From Massilia rhizosphaerae (GTDB lineage: Bacteria; Pseudomonadota; Gammaproteobacteria; Burkholderiales; Burkholderiaceae_D), in the NCBI RefSeq assembly GCF_016093545.1, contig NZ_JADKYX010000001.1:310001-374000 (forward strand): a stretch of DNA of 64,000 nt, read 5' to 3'. Within the stretch, counting starts at the first letter, position 1. Each line of letters begins with the position of its first letter. The notes beneath the pieces were generated by a model. The model did no database searches and was not told the DNA's origin. It worked only from the letters and a program-made list of their open reading frames with translations. A program made the position numbers and the translations under genes. Below are positions 41,092-49,853 of the stretch, one piece after another.

Positions 41092-42831
41092 TCAGTACGG
41101 GCCCGGGCCCGGCGCCGTCACGTTGAAATAATCGGCTTCCAGGAACGAGTGCTGCGCGCGCGCCCGCGAGCCGACGCTGAACAGGCCCACCTGCGCGCCG
41201 ACCCACGTGCCGCGGGTGACGGGGAACGCGTCGCCCGCCGGCTTGAACGTGCGGCCATCGAGGCTGTACGAAAAGCCGACGAACGCGTTCTCGTTCATCG
41301 CCATGCGCAGGACCAGCGAGTCCGGCGCGTCGGCCAGCACGACGGTGGACTCCTCGCGGCAGCGCGGGCCGAACGGGCCGCACACGGTGCGCACCAGTTC
41401 CGTCCTGCCGGCGTTGCGGCGCAGGCCCAGCCACGTGTACTGCATGGCGTTGACGATCAGGCCCGCGCGGTCGCCGTCGACGGCGTTCGCCAGGCGCACG
41501 CGCGTGTCGACGATAAAGCGCGTGGCCGGCGCCTTCTGCGTGAGGATCGCGCCCGCCGCCCGCACATAGCCGTCCGCTTCCGGCACGACCTGGGTGGCGA
41601 GGCGCAGGTGGCCAGGGTTCTCGGTCAGCGAATACCAGCCGGGCGCCGGATTCGCGGCCCATTGCCATTGCGGGCCGAGCGCCGGGCCGGCGAACGCGTC
41701 GCTGGTGGCCGGCGCGGCGGGGCCGAAGCCCTGCACCGGCTTCGTGTACGTGATCACGGGTTCGCCCACGCCCGGCTTGGGTCCGGGCGCGCCGATGATC
41801 GGCCAGTCGTCGTGCCAGCGCATCGGCTGCAGGTGCACGACGCGGCCGTAGGCGCCCTTGTCCTGGAAGTGCAGGAACCAATCCTTGCCGTCCGGCGCGT
41901 CGACCCAGGCGCCCTGGTGCGGGCCGTTGATCGGGGTGTCGCCCTGGTCCATGACGCGGCGAGCCTCGTACGGACCGTCGATGGTGCGCGAGCGGAACAC
42001 GGCCTGCCAGCCCATCTCCACGCCGCCCGCGGGCGCGAACACATAGTAATAGCCGTGCGCCTTGTAGAACTTCGGCCCTTCGACCGTGTGGTAGCCGGGA
42101 TAGCGCGCGCCGTCGATGATGATCTTGCCGCCGTCGTCCAGCATGCGCGTGGCCCCGCGGTCCATGCGGCGCAGGGTCAGCACGTTGTTGATGCCGGCCC
42201 GGCTTTTCGCCCACGCGTGCAGCAGGTAGGCGTTGCCGTCGTCGTCCCACAGCGGCGTGGGGTCGATGATGCCGCGTCCCGGCAACAGCAGCCGCGGCGC
42301 GCTCCACGGGCCGGCGAAATGCTCGGCCGTGATCACGTACACGCCGTAGTCGGGGTCCGGATAGAAGATCCAGAAGCGGCCGTCGTGCCAGCGCAGGCAC
42401 GGCGCCCACACGCCCTTGCCGTATTGCGGGCGGGCGAACACGGCGGCCGGCTCCAGGCGGGGCAGGGCGTGGCCGACGAGGGTCCAGTTCACCAGGTCGG
42501 GAGATTCGAGCAGGGGCAGGCCGGGCGCGTTGTTGAAGCTGGACGCCGTCATGTAGAACTTGTCGCCGACGCGGATCGCGTCGGGATCGGAATAGTCGGC
42601 GTGCAGCACGGGATTGCGGTAGCGGCCGTCGCCGAGGTCGGCGATCCAGGGCGCGCCGGCCAGGTCGTTCGCGGCGGCGGCAGGCCCGGCGGCAGCCGGG
42701 GCGGCGGTGGCGCCGGGGCATCCGGCTACGGCGGCCAGGGCGAGCAGCAGGGCGGCGGCGGTCCGCGTGCGGGCGGGTTGGCGGTCAGGTTGACGGGAAA
42801 GCGGCAGGGTGGGCAAGCAAGTCTCCTTCAT
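41092..42831 (-). CDS. GH43 glycosidase lipoprotein with C-terminal beta-sandwich
   Basis: The 579-residue protein has an N-terminal lipoprotein-like signal (LALAAVAGC, Cys38) and a five-bladed propeller (about 65-370). The base is Asp82 (DYSDPDAI), the pKa modulator is in IIDPTPLWDDDG, and the acid Glu is in TVEGPKFYK. A C-terminal GH43/DUF1349-type sandwich (about 390-575) follows. GH43 enzymes act on arabinans, xylans and arabinogalactans. Together with GH51 it points to arabinose-decorated polymer. The ribosome site before ATG 42831 is weak. The promoter overlaps an operator at 42,840, so it should belong to the same regulon. Confidence 0.88.
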   Translation of the reverse strand: MKETCLPTLPLSRQPDRQPARTRTAAALLLALAAVAGCPGATAAPAAAGPAAAANDLAGAPWIADLGDGRYRNPVLHADYSDPDAIRVGDKFYMTASSFNNAPGLPLLESPDLVNWTLVGHALPRLEPAAVFARPQYGKGVWAPCLRWHDGRFWIFYPDPDYGVYVITAEHFAGPWSAPRLLLPGRGIIDPTPLWDDDGNAYLLHAWAKSRAGINNVLTLRRMDRGATRMLDDGGKIIIDGARYPGYHTVEGPKFYKAHGYYYVFAPAGGVEMGWQAVFRSRTIDGPYEARRVMDQGDTPINGPHQGAWVDAPDGKDWFLHFQDKGAYGRVVHLQPMRWHDDWPIIGAPGPKPGVGEPVITYTKPVQGFGPAAPATSDAFAGPALGPQWQWAANPAPGWYSLTENPGHLRLATQVVPEADGYVRAAGAILTQKAPATRFIVDTRVRLANAVDGDRAGLIVNAMQYTWLGLRRNAGRTELVRTVCGPFGPRCREESTVVLADAPDSLVLRMAMNENAFVGFSYSLDGRTFKPAGDAFPVTRGTWVGAQVGLFSVGSRARAQHSFLEADYFNVTAPGPGPY

Positions 42832-42839
42832 TTGGGGCT

Positions 42840-42881
42840 GTTATCGATCTCATGTTAGCATTGCGGGATTGACGCTATCAA
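42840..42881 (-). promoter_or_regulatory. Promoter and operator of the GH43 gene
   Basis: On the minus strand TTGATA (42,881-42,876) and TAACAT (42,857-42,852) are 18 bp apart. The operator GTTATCGATCTC (42,840-42,851, plus strand) abuts the -10, a classic repressor position. It is 9 bp from the ATG. Confidence 0.58.
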
Positions 42882-42998
42882 GGAAATCCAGGCCGCATAA
42901 CGGTACCTGGAACGCATACATACGTCCGCCATGACTGGTTGTCAGAAGTGGCGTTTCCGCTGGCCCGGCGGTATGATGTGGCACCGGATGTATTCTTT

Positions 42999-43010
42999 GA
43001 AATCGATAAC
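42999..43010. promoter_or_regulatory. Operator upstream of lacI-type gene
   Basis: GAAATCGATAAC matches ten of twelve bases of the locus palindrome. It is 33 bp before the ATG at 43,044, which suggests autoregulation. A -10-like TATGAT lies at 42,972-42,977. Confidence 0.55.
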
Positions 43011-43043
43011 ATCGCCAGGCCGGCAAAACAGGACAATAATTCG

Positions 43044-44093
43044 ATGAGTAGTGAATCCAAGCAGGGCGACCGCCCGACAGGCGGTGCGACGGTATGGGAC
43101 GTGGCTCAAAAGGCCGGCGTCTCCGCGATGACCGTCTCGCGCGTCATCAACGGCAACGCCAGCGTCAGCGACAAGACGCGGGAAAAGGTCAACCGCGCGA
43201 TCGGCGAACTGAACTACCAGGTCAACGTGGCGGCGCGCGCGGCGCGCATCGGCACGCTGCGCGTGGGCCTGTTGTACAGCAACCCCAGCGCCGCGTTCCT
43301 CAGCGCCTTCCTCGTCGGGGCCCTCGGCGAGTGCAGCCAGACGGGCGCCCACCTGATCCTCGAGAACTGCGACAACCTGCGCAGCCAGCGCAAGGCGATC
43401 GAGCGCCTGATCGCGGACGGCGCCGACGGCATCCTCGTGCCGCCGCCGCTGTGCGACTCCAAGGCCGCCCTCAAGCAGCTGGGGGAGCTGGGCATTCCGT
43501 CGGTCGCGGTGGCGACCGCGAAACCGTCGCCGCAGATGTCGGCCGTGCGCATCGACGACTACGAGGGCGCGCTGACGATGACGAAGCACCTGCTGGCGCT
43601 GGGCCACACGGACATCGGCTTCATCAAGGGCGACCCGGAACACACGCCGGCGCAGCTGCGCTACCAGGCCTTCATCGACGGCATGCGCGAGGCGGGCCAC
43701 CACGTGCCGGCCGAGCGGGTGGCGCAGGGCATGTTCACGTACCGTTCCGGCCTGCTGGCGGCGCGCGAGCTGCTGGCCCAGCCGACGCGGCCGACGGCGA
43801 TCTTCGCCAGTAACGACGACATGGCGGCGGCCGTCATCGCCGTCGCCCACGGCATGCACCTGCAGGTGCCGGACGACATCGCCGTCTGCGGCTTCGACGA
43901 CACGCCCGTCGCGACGACCGTGTGGCCGGAATTGACGACGATCCACCAGCCGATCACGGAAATGGCGCGCAGCGCCGTGGCCCTGCTGGTGGAGCATATC
44001 CGTGCGCGCCGCGCCGGCCAGTCCTACATGCCGCAGCACCGGCTGATGCCGTTCACGCTCGTCGAGCGGGAATCGACCGAGGCGCACGAGTGA
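43044..44093 (+). CDS. LacI-family transcriptional regulator of the glycan locus
   Basis: The 349-residue protein has an N-terminal HTH (about 15-40: TVWDVAQKAGVSAMTVSRVINGNASVS), a hinge helix, and a periplasmic-binding-like effector domain (about 70-340). I chose ATG 43044. The longer reading frame would put the operator inside the coding sequence. LacI-family dimers bind palindromes with a central CG, as in GTTATCGATAAC, which recurs in front of the locus genes and of this one. The inducer is probably a breakdown product such as an arabino- or uronate-saccharide (inference). It is convergent with the GH88 gene, 7 bp apart. Confidence 0.9.
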   Translation: MSSESKQGDRPTGGATVWDVAQKAGVSAMTVSRVINGNASVSDKTREKVNRAIGELNYQVNVAARAARIGTLRVGLLYSNPSAAFLSAFLVGALGECSQTGAHLILENCDNLRSQRKAIERLIADGADGILVPPPLCDSKAALKQLGELGIPSVAVATAKPSPQMSAVRIDDYEGALTMTKHLLALGHTDIGFIKGDPEHTPAQLRYQAFIDGMREAGHHVPAERVAQGMFTYRSGLLAARELLAQPTRPTAIFASNDDMAAAVIAVAHGMHLQVPDDIAVCGFDDTPVATTVWPELTTIHQPITEMARSAVALLVEHIRARRAGQSYMPQHRLMPFTLVERESTEAHE

Positions 44094-44100
44094 CGCGCCG

Positions 44101-45303
44101 TTACCAGTACGGGCGCCACGTGCGCGTGAGCCGCACGAGCGCCTCCAGGTAGAAATAGTCGCCCCAGATGCACGCCTCGTCCACGCCGACGCCGTTCGGC
44201 TTGTGGTACACGCCGTGCTTCAGGAGGCCGGCGCCGGGCGTGCCGCTCGTGTCGGCATAATCGCCGGCCAGCGTGGCCACCATCCCGGCCGCCGCGTGCT
44301 CGTACGTGGCGCGCAGCGGATCGGCGAGCGGCAGTTGCCGCGCCAGTTCCAGCAGGCCGCAGGCGGCGATGGCGGCGCCCGAGCTGTCGCGCGGCTCGGC
44401 GCCGGACGTGAACACGAGATCCCAGTAACAGATGCCGTCGGCCGGCAGGCGGTTCAGGAAGTAGTTGGCCAGCACCTTCGCGAGGTCGACGAGGCGGCCG
44501 TCGCCGTTGTGGCGGTAGACGAGCGGGAAGCCCGAGATGCCCCACGCCTGGCCGCGCGCCCAGCACGAATCGTCCGCGTGGCCCTGGTGCGTCTTGCCGT
44601 GCAGCGGCGCGCCGCTGGCCGGGTCGAAGAAGAACGTGTGGAACGTGGAGCCGTCGGCGCGCACGATGTGGCGCGCGGCCGCCTCGATGTGGCGGTCGGC
44701 CGCCGCGCGGAACGAGCTATCGCCCGTGTGGTCGGCGGCCCAGTACAGCAGCGGCAGGTTCAGGTTGCAGTCGATGATCATCCGGCCGCGCTGGGCCGGA
44801 TCGGACAGTTCGCCCCAGGCCTGGATGATGCCGGCGCCCGGCAGGTAGCGTTCCAGCAGCAGGCGCGCGGCGCCCAGGGCCGCTTCCGCCGCCAGCGGTT
44901 CGCCCGTGAGCTGCCAGCCCGCGACGCACGAGAGGCTGTACAGGAAGCCGAGGTCGTGGTGGTTGACGTTGATGCGCTCGCGCTGGCGCGTATGAAAACT
45001 CGCCACGTGGCGCAGGGCGGCATCGCGGTAGCGCGCGGCGCCCGTCAGCTCGTAGGCGAGCCACAGCATGCCGGTCCAGAAGCCGTTGGTCCATTCCGTG
45101 TTGTCCATCGCGGCGTACACGCCGTTCTTGGACGACGGCATCGGGAAGGCGTCGCCGAAGTGCGCGAGGTTGCGGTCGATGGCGGCCAGCGCCCGGTCGA
45201 TCGCGCGGTCGATGGCGGCCTTGTCGACGGCGGCGGTCCAGTGGGCCGGCAGGGCGGCGGTGTTCAGCGGCTCGATCGTGGCCGGGTTCAGGGGACGGGT
45301 CAT
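44101..45303 (-). CDS. GH88 unsaturated glucuronyl/galacturonyl hydrolase
   Basis: The 400-residue alpha/alpha-barrel enzyme has no signal peptide, so it is cytoplasmic. Asp117 (HHDLGF) and Asp178 (IIDCNLN) stand 61 residues apart, like catalytic Asp88 and Asp149 of Bacillus UGL. ATG 45303 follows AAGGAG and is preferred over ATG 45324. It hydrates the delta-4,5 uronate at the end of lyase products to give 5-keto-4-deoxyuronate, the KduI substrate. It is the last gene of the kduI operon, 17 bp after the MFS gene. Its presence implies that lyases act upstream. Confidence 0.9.
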   Translation of the reverse strand: MTRPLNPATIEPLNTAALPAHWTAAVDKAAIDRAIDRALAAIDRNLAHFGDAFPMPSSKNGVYAAMDNTEWTNGFWTGMLWLAYELTGAARYRDAALRHVASFHTRQRERINVNHHDLGFLYSLSCVAGWQLTGEPLAAEAALGAARLLLERYLPGAGIIQAWGELSDPAQRGRMIIDCNLNLPLLYWAADHTGDSSFRAAADRHIEAAARHIVRADGSTFHTFFFDPASGAPLHGKTHQGHADDSCWARGQAWGISGFPLVYRHNGDGRLVDLAKVLANYFLNRLPADGICYWDLVFTSGAEPRDSSGAAIAACGLLELARQLPLADPLRATYEHAAAGMVATLAGDYADTSGTPGAGLLKHGVYHKPNGVGVDEACIWGDYFYLEALVRLTRTWRPYW

Positions 45304-45320
45304 GCTTGCTCCTTGATGAA

Positions 45321-46562
45321 TCATTTGGCCGGCTCCGCCAGCGGCGCCGCCTCGGGTGTCACGGTCTCCGGCGGCGTGGGCAGCAGGAACACGGCGGACA
45401 GGACGAGGAAGACGAGGCCCAGGCCCGCCATCGCCAGATAGGTGGCGGAGTAGCCGATGCGGTCGTAGCCGATGCCGGCCAGCGGCGACAGCGCGGCCAG
45501 GCCGATCGAGTGGCCGAAGCTCACGCCGACCATGTACACGGTCGACGCGAAGCGGTTGTCGAAGTGGCGCGCGATGTAGCGGAAGATCGAGACGGCGAGG
45601 ATCGGCAGCTCCACCGAGTGCAGCAGCTTCATCGCCGAAATCGACAGGGGGCCGGCGGCGAGGCCGGAACCGGCGATCCGCACCAGCATGATCGAACCGG
45701 CCAGCAGCAGGCCGTTTTTGGCGCCGATGCGGCGCACCAGCAGCGGCGCGAGGAACAGGCCGCCCGCCTCCAGGAAGATCTGCGTGGAATTCAGGTAGCC
45801 GAACATCGCGGCGCCGGTCTGCACGTCCGGGAACAGCGACGCGAAATAATTCGAGAACTGCTGGTCGAACACGAGGTAGAGGTTCGTGACGCCCAGCACG
45901 AACACCATGAAGCGCCAGAAGCCGGGCATGCGCAGCAGCGCGAACGCTTCGGCCAGCCGCACGCCGTCCTTGGCGCGGACGTCGTCGCCGGCCGGCCCGG
46001 TGCGCCACACGGCCAGCAGGGCGAGCATCAGCACGCCGGCGCACGAGGCGAGCGCGAAGTTGATGCCCGGGTCGACGTTGTAGATCCGGCCGCTGAACAC
46101 GGCGGCGCTGGCGAATCCGAGCGACCCCCACAACCTCACGCGGCTGTATTCGAAGCCGTCGCGCCGGCCGATGCGGTCGACGTACGACTCGATCGCATAG
46201 CTGCCCGCGATGAAGGTGACCCCGAGATACAGGCCGCCGAGGACCGCGCCCAGCAGGATGTTCGTCTTGAGCAGCGGGGCGTAGACCAAGGTGAAGAACA
46301 GGCCGGACAACGCGACGAGCGCCGCCACCGTCCACAGGATGTTGCGGCGCGTGCCCACGCGGTCCGACACGAAGCCGTAGATCGGCTGCGAGCACATGGC
46401 CGCGATGAAGTTGGCCGAGAAGACGATGCCCGTCTCGGTGCCCGACAGCTTCAGCGTCGAGCGCAGCCACAGCGCGAGCAGCGAGATGCTCATCGCCTGG
46501 GCAAAAAAGTAGATGTAGACGAAGCCGCACAGGAACCGGAAGTGCGATTGTCGCGTTGTCAT
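45321..46562 (-). CDS. MFS oligosaccharide/sugar:proton symporter
   Basis: The 413-residue protein has twelve predicted membrane helices and the LacY-like OHS layout. The loop 2-3 motif is GFVSDRVGTRRN, and the N-terminal helix is rich in Phe and Tyr (FLCGFVYIYFFAQAMS). It should carry the oligosaccharides delivered by the TonB receptor into the cytoplasm. A 91-bp gap separates it from the upstream kinase gene and holds a weak operator-like sequence (GCTATCGTTATT, 46,575-46,586), so a secondary promoter is possible. GH88 follows 17 bp later. Confidence 0.85.
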   Translation of the reverse strand: MTTRQSHFRFLCGFVYIYFFAQAMSISLLALWLRSTLKLSGTETGIVFSANFIAAMCSQPIYGFVSDRVGTRRNILWTVAALVALSGLFFTLVYAPLLKTNILLGAVLGGLYLGVTFIAGSYAIESYVDRIGRRDGFEYSRVRLWGSLGFASAAVFSGRIYNVDPGINFALASCAGVLMLALLAVWRTGPAGDDVRAKDGVRLAEAFALLRMPGFWRFMVFVLGVTNLYLVFDQQFSNYFASLFPDVQTGAAMFGYLNSTQIFLEAGGLFLAPLLVRRIGAKNGLLLAGSIMLVRIAGSGLAAGPLSISAMKLLHSVELPILAVSIFRYIARHFDNRFASTVYMVGVSFGHSIGLAALSPLAGIGYDRIGYSATYLAMAGLGLVFLVLSAVFLLPTPPETVTPEAAPLAEPAK

Positions 46563-46653
46563 GGTTGTCTCCTCGCTATCGTTATTGCGCCGCCTGTGGC
46601 GAGATACTGTTTGCCGGGCGCCGGGAAGTCAAGGCCGGCATCGATCCGGCGGA

Positions 46654-47589
46654 TCATGCCCGGACCTCTTCGCGCTGCACGGCGATGACGTCGGCGAGCG
46701 CCAGCACGGCGTCCAGTGCGGGCGGCTGCGCGCCCGCCAGGCGGCACGCGCAGGTGCCGGCCGCCACCGCGAACCGCAGGTGGCTGCCGCCGGCGCGCTC
46801 GGGCCACGTCATGAGGCTGTAGAGCAGCGCGCCGATGCTGGCGTCGCCGGCGCCGACCGTGTCGACGACCGTCACGTGCGGCGCGGCCGCGCGCCACGCG
46901 CCGTCCGGGCGGACGAGGTGGGCGCCGTCGCCGCCGCGCGTGTACAGATAGGTCGCGGCCGGGTTCAGGGCGCGCAGCGCGGCGAAGGCGGCATCCACGT
47001 CGTCGTGCCGGAACAGCCCGCGCAAGTCTTCGTCGGACACCTTCACGACGTCCGCCACGGCGGTCATCGCGCGCAGCGTCGCGTCGTAACCCTCGTCCAT
47101 CAGGGCGCGGAAGTTGGGGTCGTAGCTGATCTTCGCGCCGTGCCGCTTGAGCTCTTGCGCGAGCCCGACGAGCGTGTCCGCGAGCGGCGCGCGCGCGAGG
47201 CTGATGCCGCCGAAATGGACCCACGCGGCGCCGTCCTGCCAGCCGGCCGGCAGCCGGCGCGGATCGAAGTGCAGGTCGGCGCTGTCCGTGCCGACGAAGA
47301 AGTAGCGGGGCGGATGCAGCGAGTGCACCACGGCCAGCAGCGGCGGTTGGTCGACCTGCTGCAGGAAGCGGCCGTCCAGGCCGGCGGCCGCGTTGGCGGC
47401 GGCGAGCTCGTTGCCGAACACGTCGCGGCTGACGGCGCCGGCGAACGCGCTCGGGATGCCGAGGCGGGCGACGACGCGGGCCACGTTCCACGTCGAGCCG
47501 CCCGTGCGGCTTTCCCACGTGCCGGGGCCCGTCGTGAGCAGGTCCGTCAAGGCCTCGCCGGCCGCGACGAAGCGGGGCAGCCCCGTCAT
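46654..47589 (-). CDS. PfkB-family carbohydrate kinase (fructokinase-like)
   Basis: The 311-residue ribokinase-fold kinase has the N-terminal GG substrate motif (TGGSTWNVARVVARLG) and the C-terminal anion-hole motif DTVGAGDASIG with the catalytic aspartate. It begins in an ATGA overlap with the AGE-family isomerase. The pair suggests mannose to fructose to fructose 6-phosphate, though the kinase substrate is not proven by sequence. It is distinct from the KdgK-type kinase further upstream in the operon. Confidence 0.85.
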   Translation of the reverse strand: MTGLPRFVAAGEALTDLLTTGPGTWESRTGGSTWNVARVVARLGIPSAFAGAVSRDVFGNELAAANAAAGLDGRFLQQVDQPPLLAVVHSLHPPRYFFVGTDSADLHFDPRRLPAGWQDGAAWVHFGGISLARAPLADTLVGLAQELKRHGAKISYDPNFRALMDEGYDATLRAMTAVADVVKVSDEDLRGLFRHDDVDAAFAALRALNPAATYLYTRGGDGAHLVRPDGAWRAAAPHVTVVDTVGAGDASIGALLYSLMTWPERAGGSHLRFAVAAGTCACRLAGAQPPALDAVLALADVIAVQREEVRA

Positions 47590-48800
47590 CGCGTCGCCTC
47601 CAGCGCGCGCAGCACGTCGTAGCAGGCGCCCATCGTGTGGTAGTCGGTCTTGCCGGCCGGGCTCTTTTCGTCGGAGAGCTTGCGGTTGTCCTGGCCGAGG
47701 ATGCGATACCAGGCGCCGTGTTCATGGTCGACGAAGTGATTCCAGCTGTACGTCCAGATGCGGTCGTACCGGTCCCAGTACGCCCCGTTCCCGGTGCGCA
47801 CGGCCAGCAGCGCGGCGGCCGCGAAGCTCTCGGCCTGCACCCAGAAATACTTGTCGCCGTCGCAGATCGCGTCGTCCGGCCCGAAGCCGTAGCAGATGCC
47901 GCCGTGCTCCGCGTCCCATGCGCGCGCCAGGGCGGCGTCGAACAGTTCGACGGCGCGCGGCGCCAGCCAGTCGGCGCCGCCGGCCAGGTGATTCCGGTGG
48001 CGTTCGAGCAGCAGGAGCAGCTTGGCCCATTCCGTCAGGTGGCCGGGCTGGTAGCCCCAGGGGCGGAAGATGTTGGTCTTGTCGTCGCGGTTGTAGTCCC
48101 AGTCGACCGACCAGTCGGGCCGGTAGTGTTCCCACACGAAGCCGCCGGCCAGTGCCGCCTGGCGCACCGTGATGTTGCGGGCCAGGACTTCGGCGCGGTG
48201 CAGGTAGCGCACTTCCTGCGTCGCCTCGTACGCCGCCAGCAGCGCTTCGCAGGCGTGCATATTGGCGTTCTGGCCGCGGTAGGGGTCGAGCCGGGACCAG
48301 TCGGCGCTGGCCTGGTCGGCGTACAGGCCGTGGTCGGGCAGCCAGAAGCGAGCTTCCATCAGCGCGAACGTCTCGTCGATGTATGCGCGGGCTTCCGCCA
48401 GGCCGGCCTGCAGCGCATGGGCATAGGCCAGCATGACGAAGGCGAGGCCGTAGCAATGGTTGTCGCCGTCGAGGACGTCCTTGCGGCGACCATCCCATGT
48501 CAGCAGCCAGGCGTAGCCGCCCGTGTGCGGATCGCGGTGCGCGCCGCGCAGGAAGTCGACGCCGTGCCTGACGGCCGCCAGGTAGTCCGGATCTTTGAGG
48601 CGGCGGTAGGCCATCGCGTAGTTGAAGACGAAGCGCGTGCTGCTGACGAGGTGGCGCGTCGTGCGGTCGTACACGGTGCCGTCGTCGCGGAAGAAGTGAT
48701 AGAAGCCGCCGCGCGGGTCGATGCAGCGCGGATGGTAGAACCGCATGGTGGCGGCGATGTGGCCCAGCAGGAAATCGGAGGAGCGGAAGTCGGGTGCCAT
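47586..48800 (-). CDS. AGE-family sugar epimerase/isomerase (mannose isomerase-like)
   Basis: The 404-residue alpha6/alpha6-barrel protein is of the N-acylglucosamine 2-epimerase superfamily. Family segments visible include GGFYHFFRDDG near the start, DGDNHCYGLAF, GQNANMHACEALLAAYEAT and the histidine-bearing C-terminal DYHTMGACYDVLRALE. Members of this length beside a fructokinase usually interconvert D-mannose and D-fructose. It is cytoplasmic, with no signal. It starts 12 bp after the mutarotase-like gene and overlaps the kinase gene by 4 bp. Confidence 0.85.
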   Translation of the reverse strand: MAPDFRSSDFLLGHIAATMRFYHPRCIDPRGGFYHFFRDDGTVYDRTTRHLVSSTRFVFNYAMAYRRLKDPDYLAAVRHGVDFLRGAHRDPHTGGYAWLLTWDGRRKDVLDGDNHCYGLAFVMLAYAHALQAGLAEARAYIDETFALMEARFWLPDHGLYADQASADWSRLDPYRGQNANMHACEALLAAYEATQEVRYLHRAEVLARNITVRQAALAGGFVWEHYRPDWSVDWDYNRDDKTNIFRPWGYQPGHLTEWAKLLLLLERHRNHLAGGADWLAPRAVELFDAALARAWDAEHGGICYGFGPDDAICDGDKYFWVQAESFAAAALLAVRTGNGAYWDRYDRIWTYSWNHFVDHEHGAWYRILGQDNRKLSDEKSPAGKTDYHTMGACYDVLRALEATR

Positions 48801-48812
48801 GGCGTTCGTTGT

Positions 48813-49838
48813 CTAGTCGGAGTTGGTGATGGACGCCTGCGGCCAGGCGGCGATGCGGTAGCGGGTTTCCCACGGGGCGTCGGGCCCGATCGCGATGCCC
48901 AGCCGGTCGGCCAGCGGATGGTCGGCGGGCGCGGTGGCGACGCGGCCCAGGTCGAACAGGCTGTTGACCGGTTCCGCGCCCAGCGCGAGGTGACTGCTCA
49001 TCCAGGGGAAGTGGATGCGCCCGCCGTTGCTCACCCAGAGCAGCAGGTCGGGCAGCTGCGCCGTGTCCCACCACAGGCCGACGCAGGCGTCGTAATCGAG
49101 GTAGTGCAGCGCGAGCGGGGCCTGGGCGCCAGTGCCGCCGATGGCGCGCACCTGCAGCAGTTCCTCGGCCGGCGCGGCGAACGGCAGGTGCGCCAGGTCG
49201 ACGGGGCCGTCCACGCCGGCCAGGCTGGCGAGCGATTCGGAGCGCGTGTCGGACAGCAGGCGGGAGATGGCGCCGGCCGGATGCGCCGGGTAGCTGAAAA
49301 TGCCGTCGTGCGGACCGAGGACCACGCGCACCCGTCCCGCCGCCGACGGCAGGCGGAACGTCGGATGCAGGCCGGCGGGCACGCGCGCCGGCCGCCGCGC
49401 CCACACGCGCAGCACGATGTCGACGGCGGGAGCGTGCGGATCGGCCGCGATCTCGCGCTCCATGTGTTCGATCGGCGAGCCTGGCGGGTAATCGATGGCG
49501 AGATGGATGCGGGTCTCGCTCGCGGACACGCAGCGCCAGTGGTGGTTCGCCGCGTAGCCGTGGTTCCATTCGTCGGACGGCAAGTGCGTGCGCCATGTGG
49601 CCGGCAGGCCGTCCGGCGGCTCGGTGCAGCCGAACGGCAGACATGGCCACTCGCCGCGCAGGCGGCGCATGATGCCGGGCAGGCTGCCGGCGCGCGTCAT
49701 GCCCGCCCACGGCGCCACGTGCATGATGTCCAGCTCGCGCTCGTCGCCGATGCGCAAGGTGACCGGACCGAGCATCGCGCCCAACGATTGCACTTCCGCG
49801 CTGCCGTGCTCCCAGGCGAGGCGCCATCGGCCGGTCAC
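48813..49838 (-). CDS. Aldose 1-epimerase-like (galactose mutarotase superfamily)
   Basis: The 341-residue beta-sandwich protein has the mutarotase pattern: a central DEWNHGYAANHHW segment supplying candidate catalytic histidines, GLHPTFRLP, and a late ALGAEPVN segment. It has no signal peptide. It may interconvert anomers of galactose, arabinose or uronates released by the glycosidases. Similarity to standard GalM is distant, so the sugar cannot be named. It sits 15 bp after kdgK and 12 bp before the AGE gene in the same operon. Confidence 0.75.
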   Translation of the reverse strand: MTGRWRLAWEHGSAEVQSLGAMLGPVTLRIGDERELDIMHVAPWAGMTRAGSLPGIMRRLRGEWPCLPFGCTEPPDGLPATWRTHLPSDEWNHGYAANHHWRCVSASETRIHLAIDYPPGSPIEHMEREIAADPHAPAVDIVLRVWARRPARVPAGLHPTFRLPSAAGRVRVVLGPHDGIFSYPAHPAGAISRLLSDTRSESLASLAGVDGPVDLAHLPFAAPAEELLQVRAIGGTGAQAPLALHYLDYDACVGLWWDTAQLPDLLLWVSNGGRIHFPWMSSHLALGAEPVNSLFDLGRVATAPADHPLADRLGIAIGPDAPWETRYRIAAWPQASITNSD

Positions 49839-49853
49839 GCGGTCCTCCGGTAG

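Noticed and set aside
42939..44093. Longer LacI starting at 42,939
   Set aside because: It would place the operator at 42,999 in coding sequence and add 35 residues not seen before the HTH in this family.
46575..46586. Operator upstream of the MFS gene
   Set aside because: GCTATCGTTATT matches the locus palindrome too poorly to list as a separate site, though it is mentioned under the gene.
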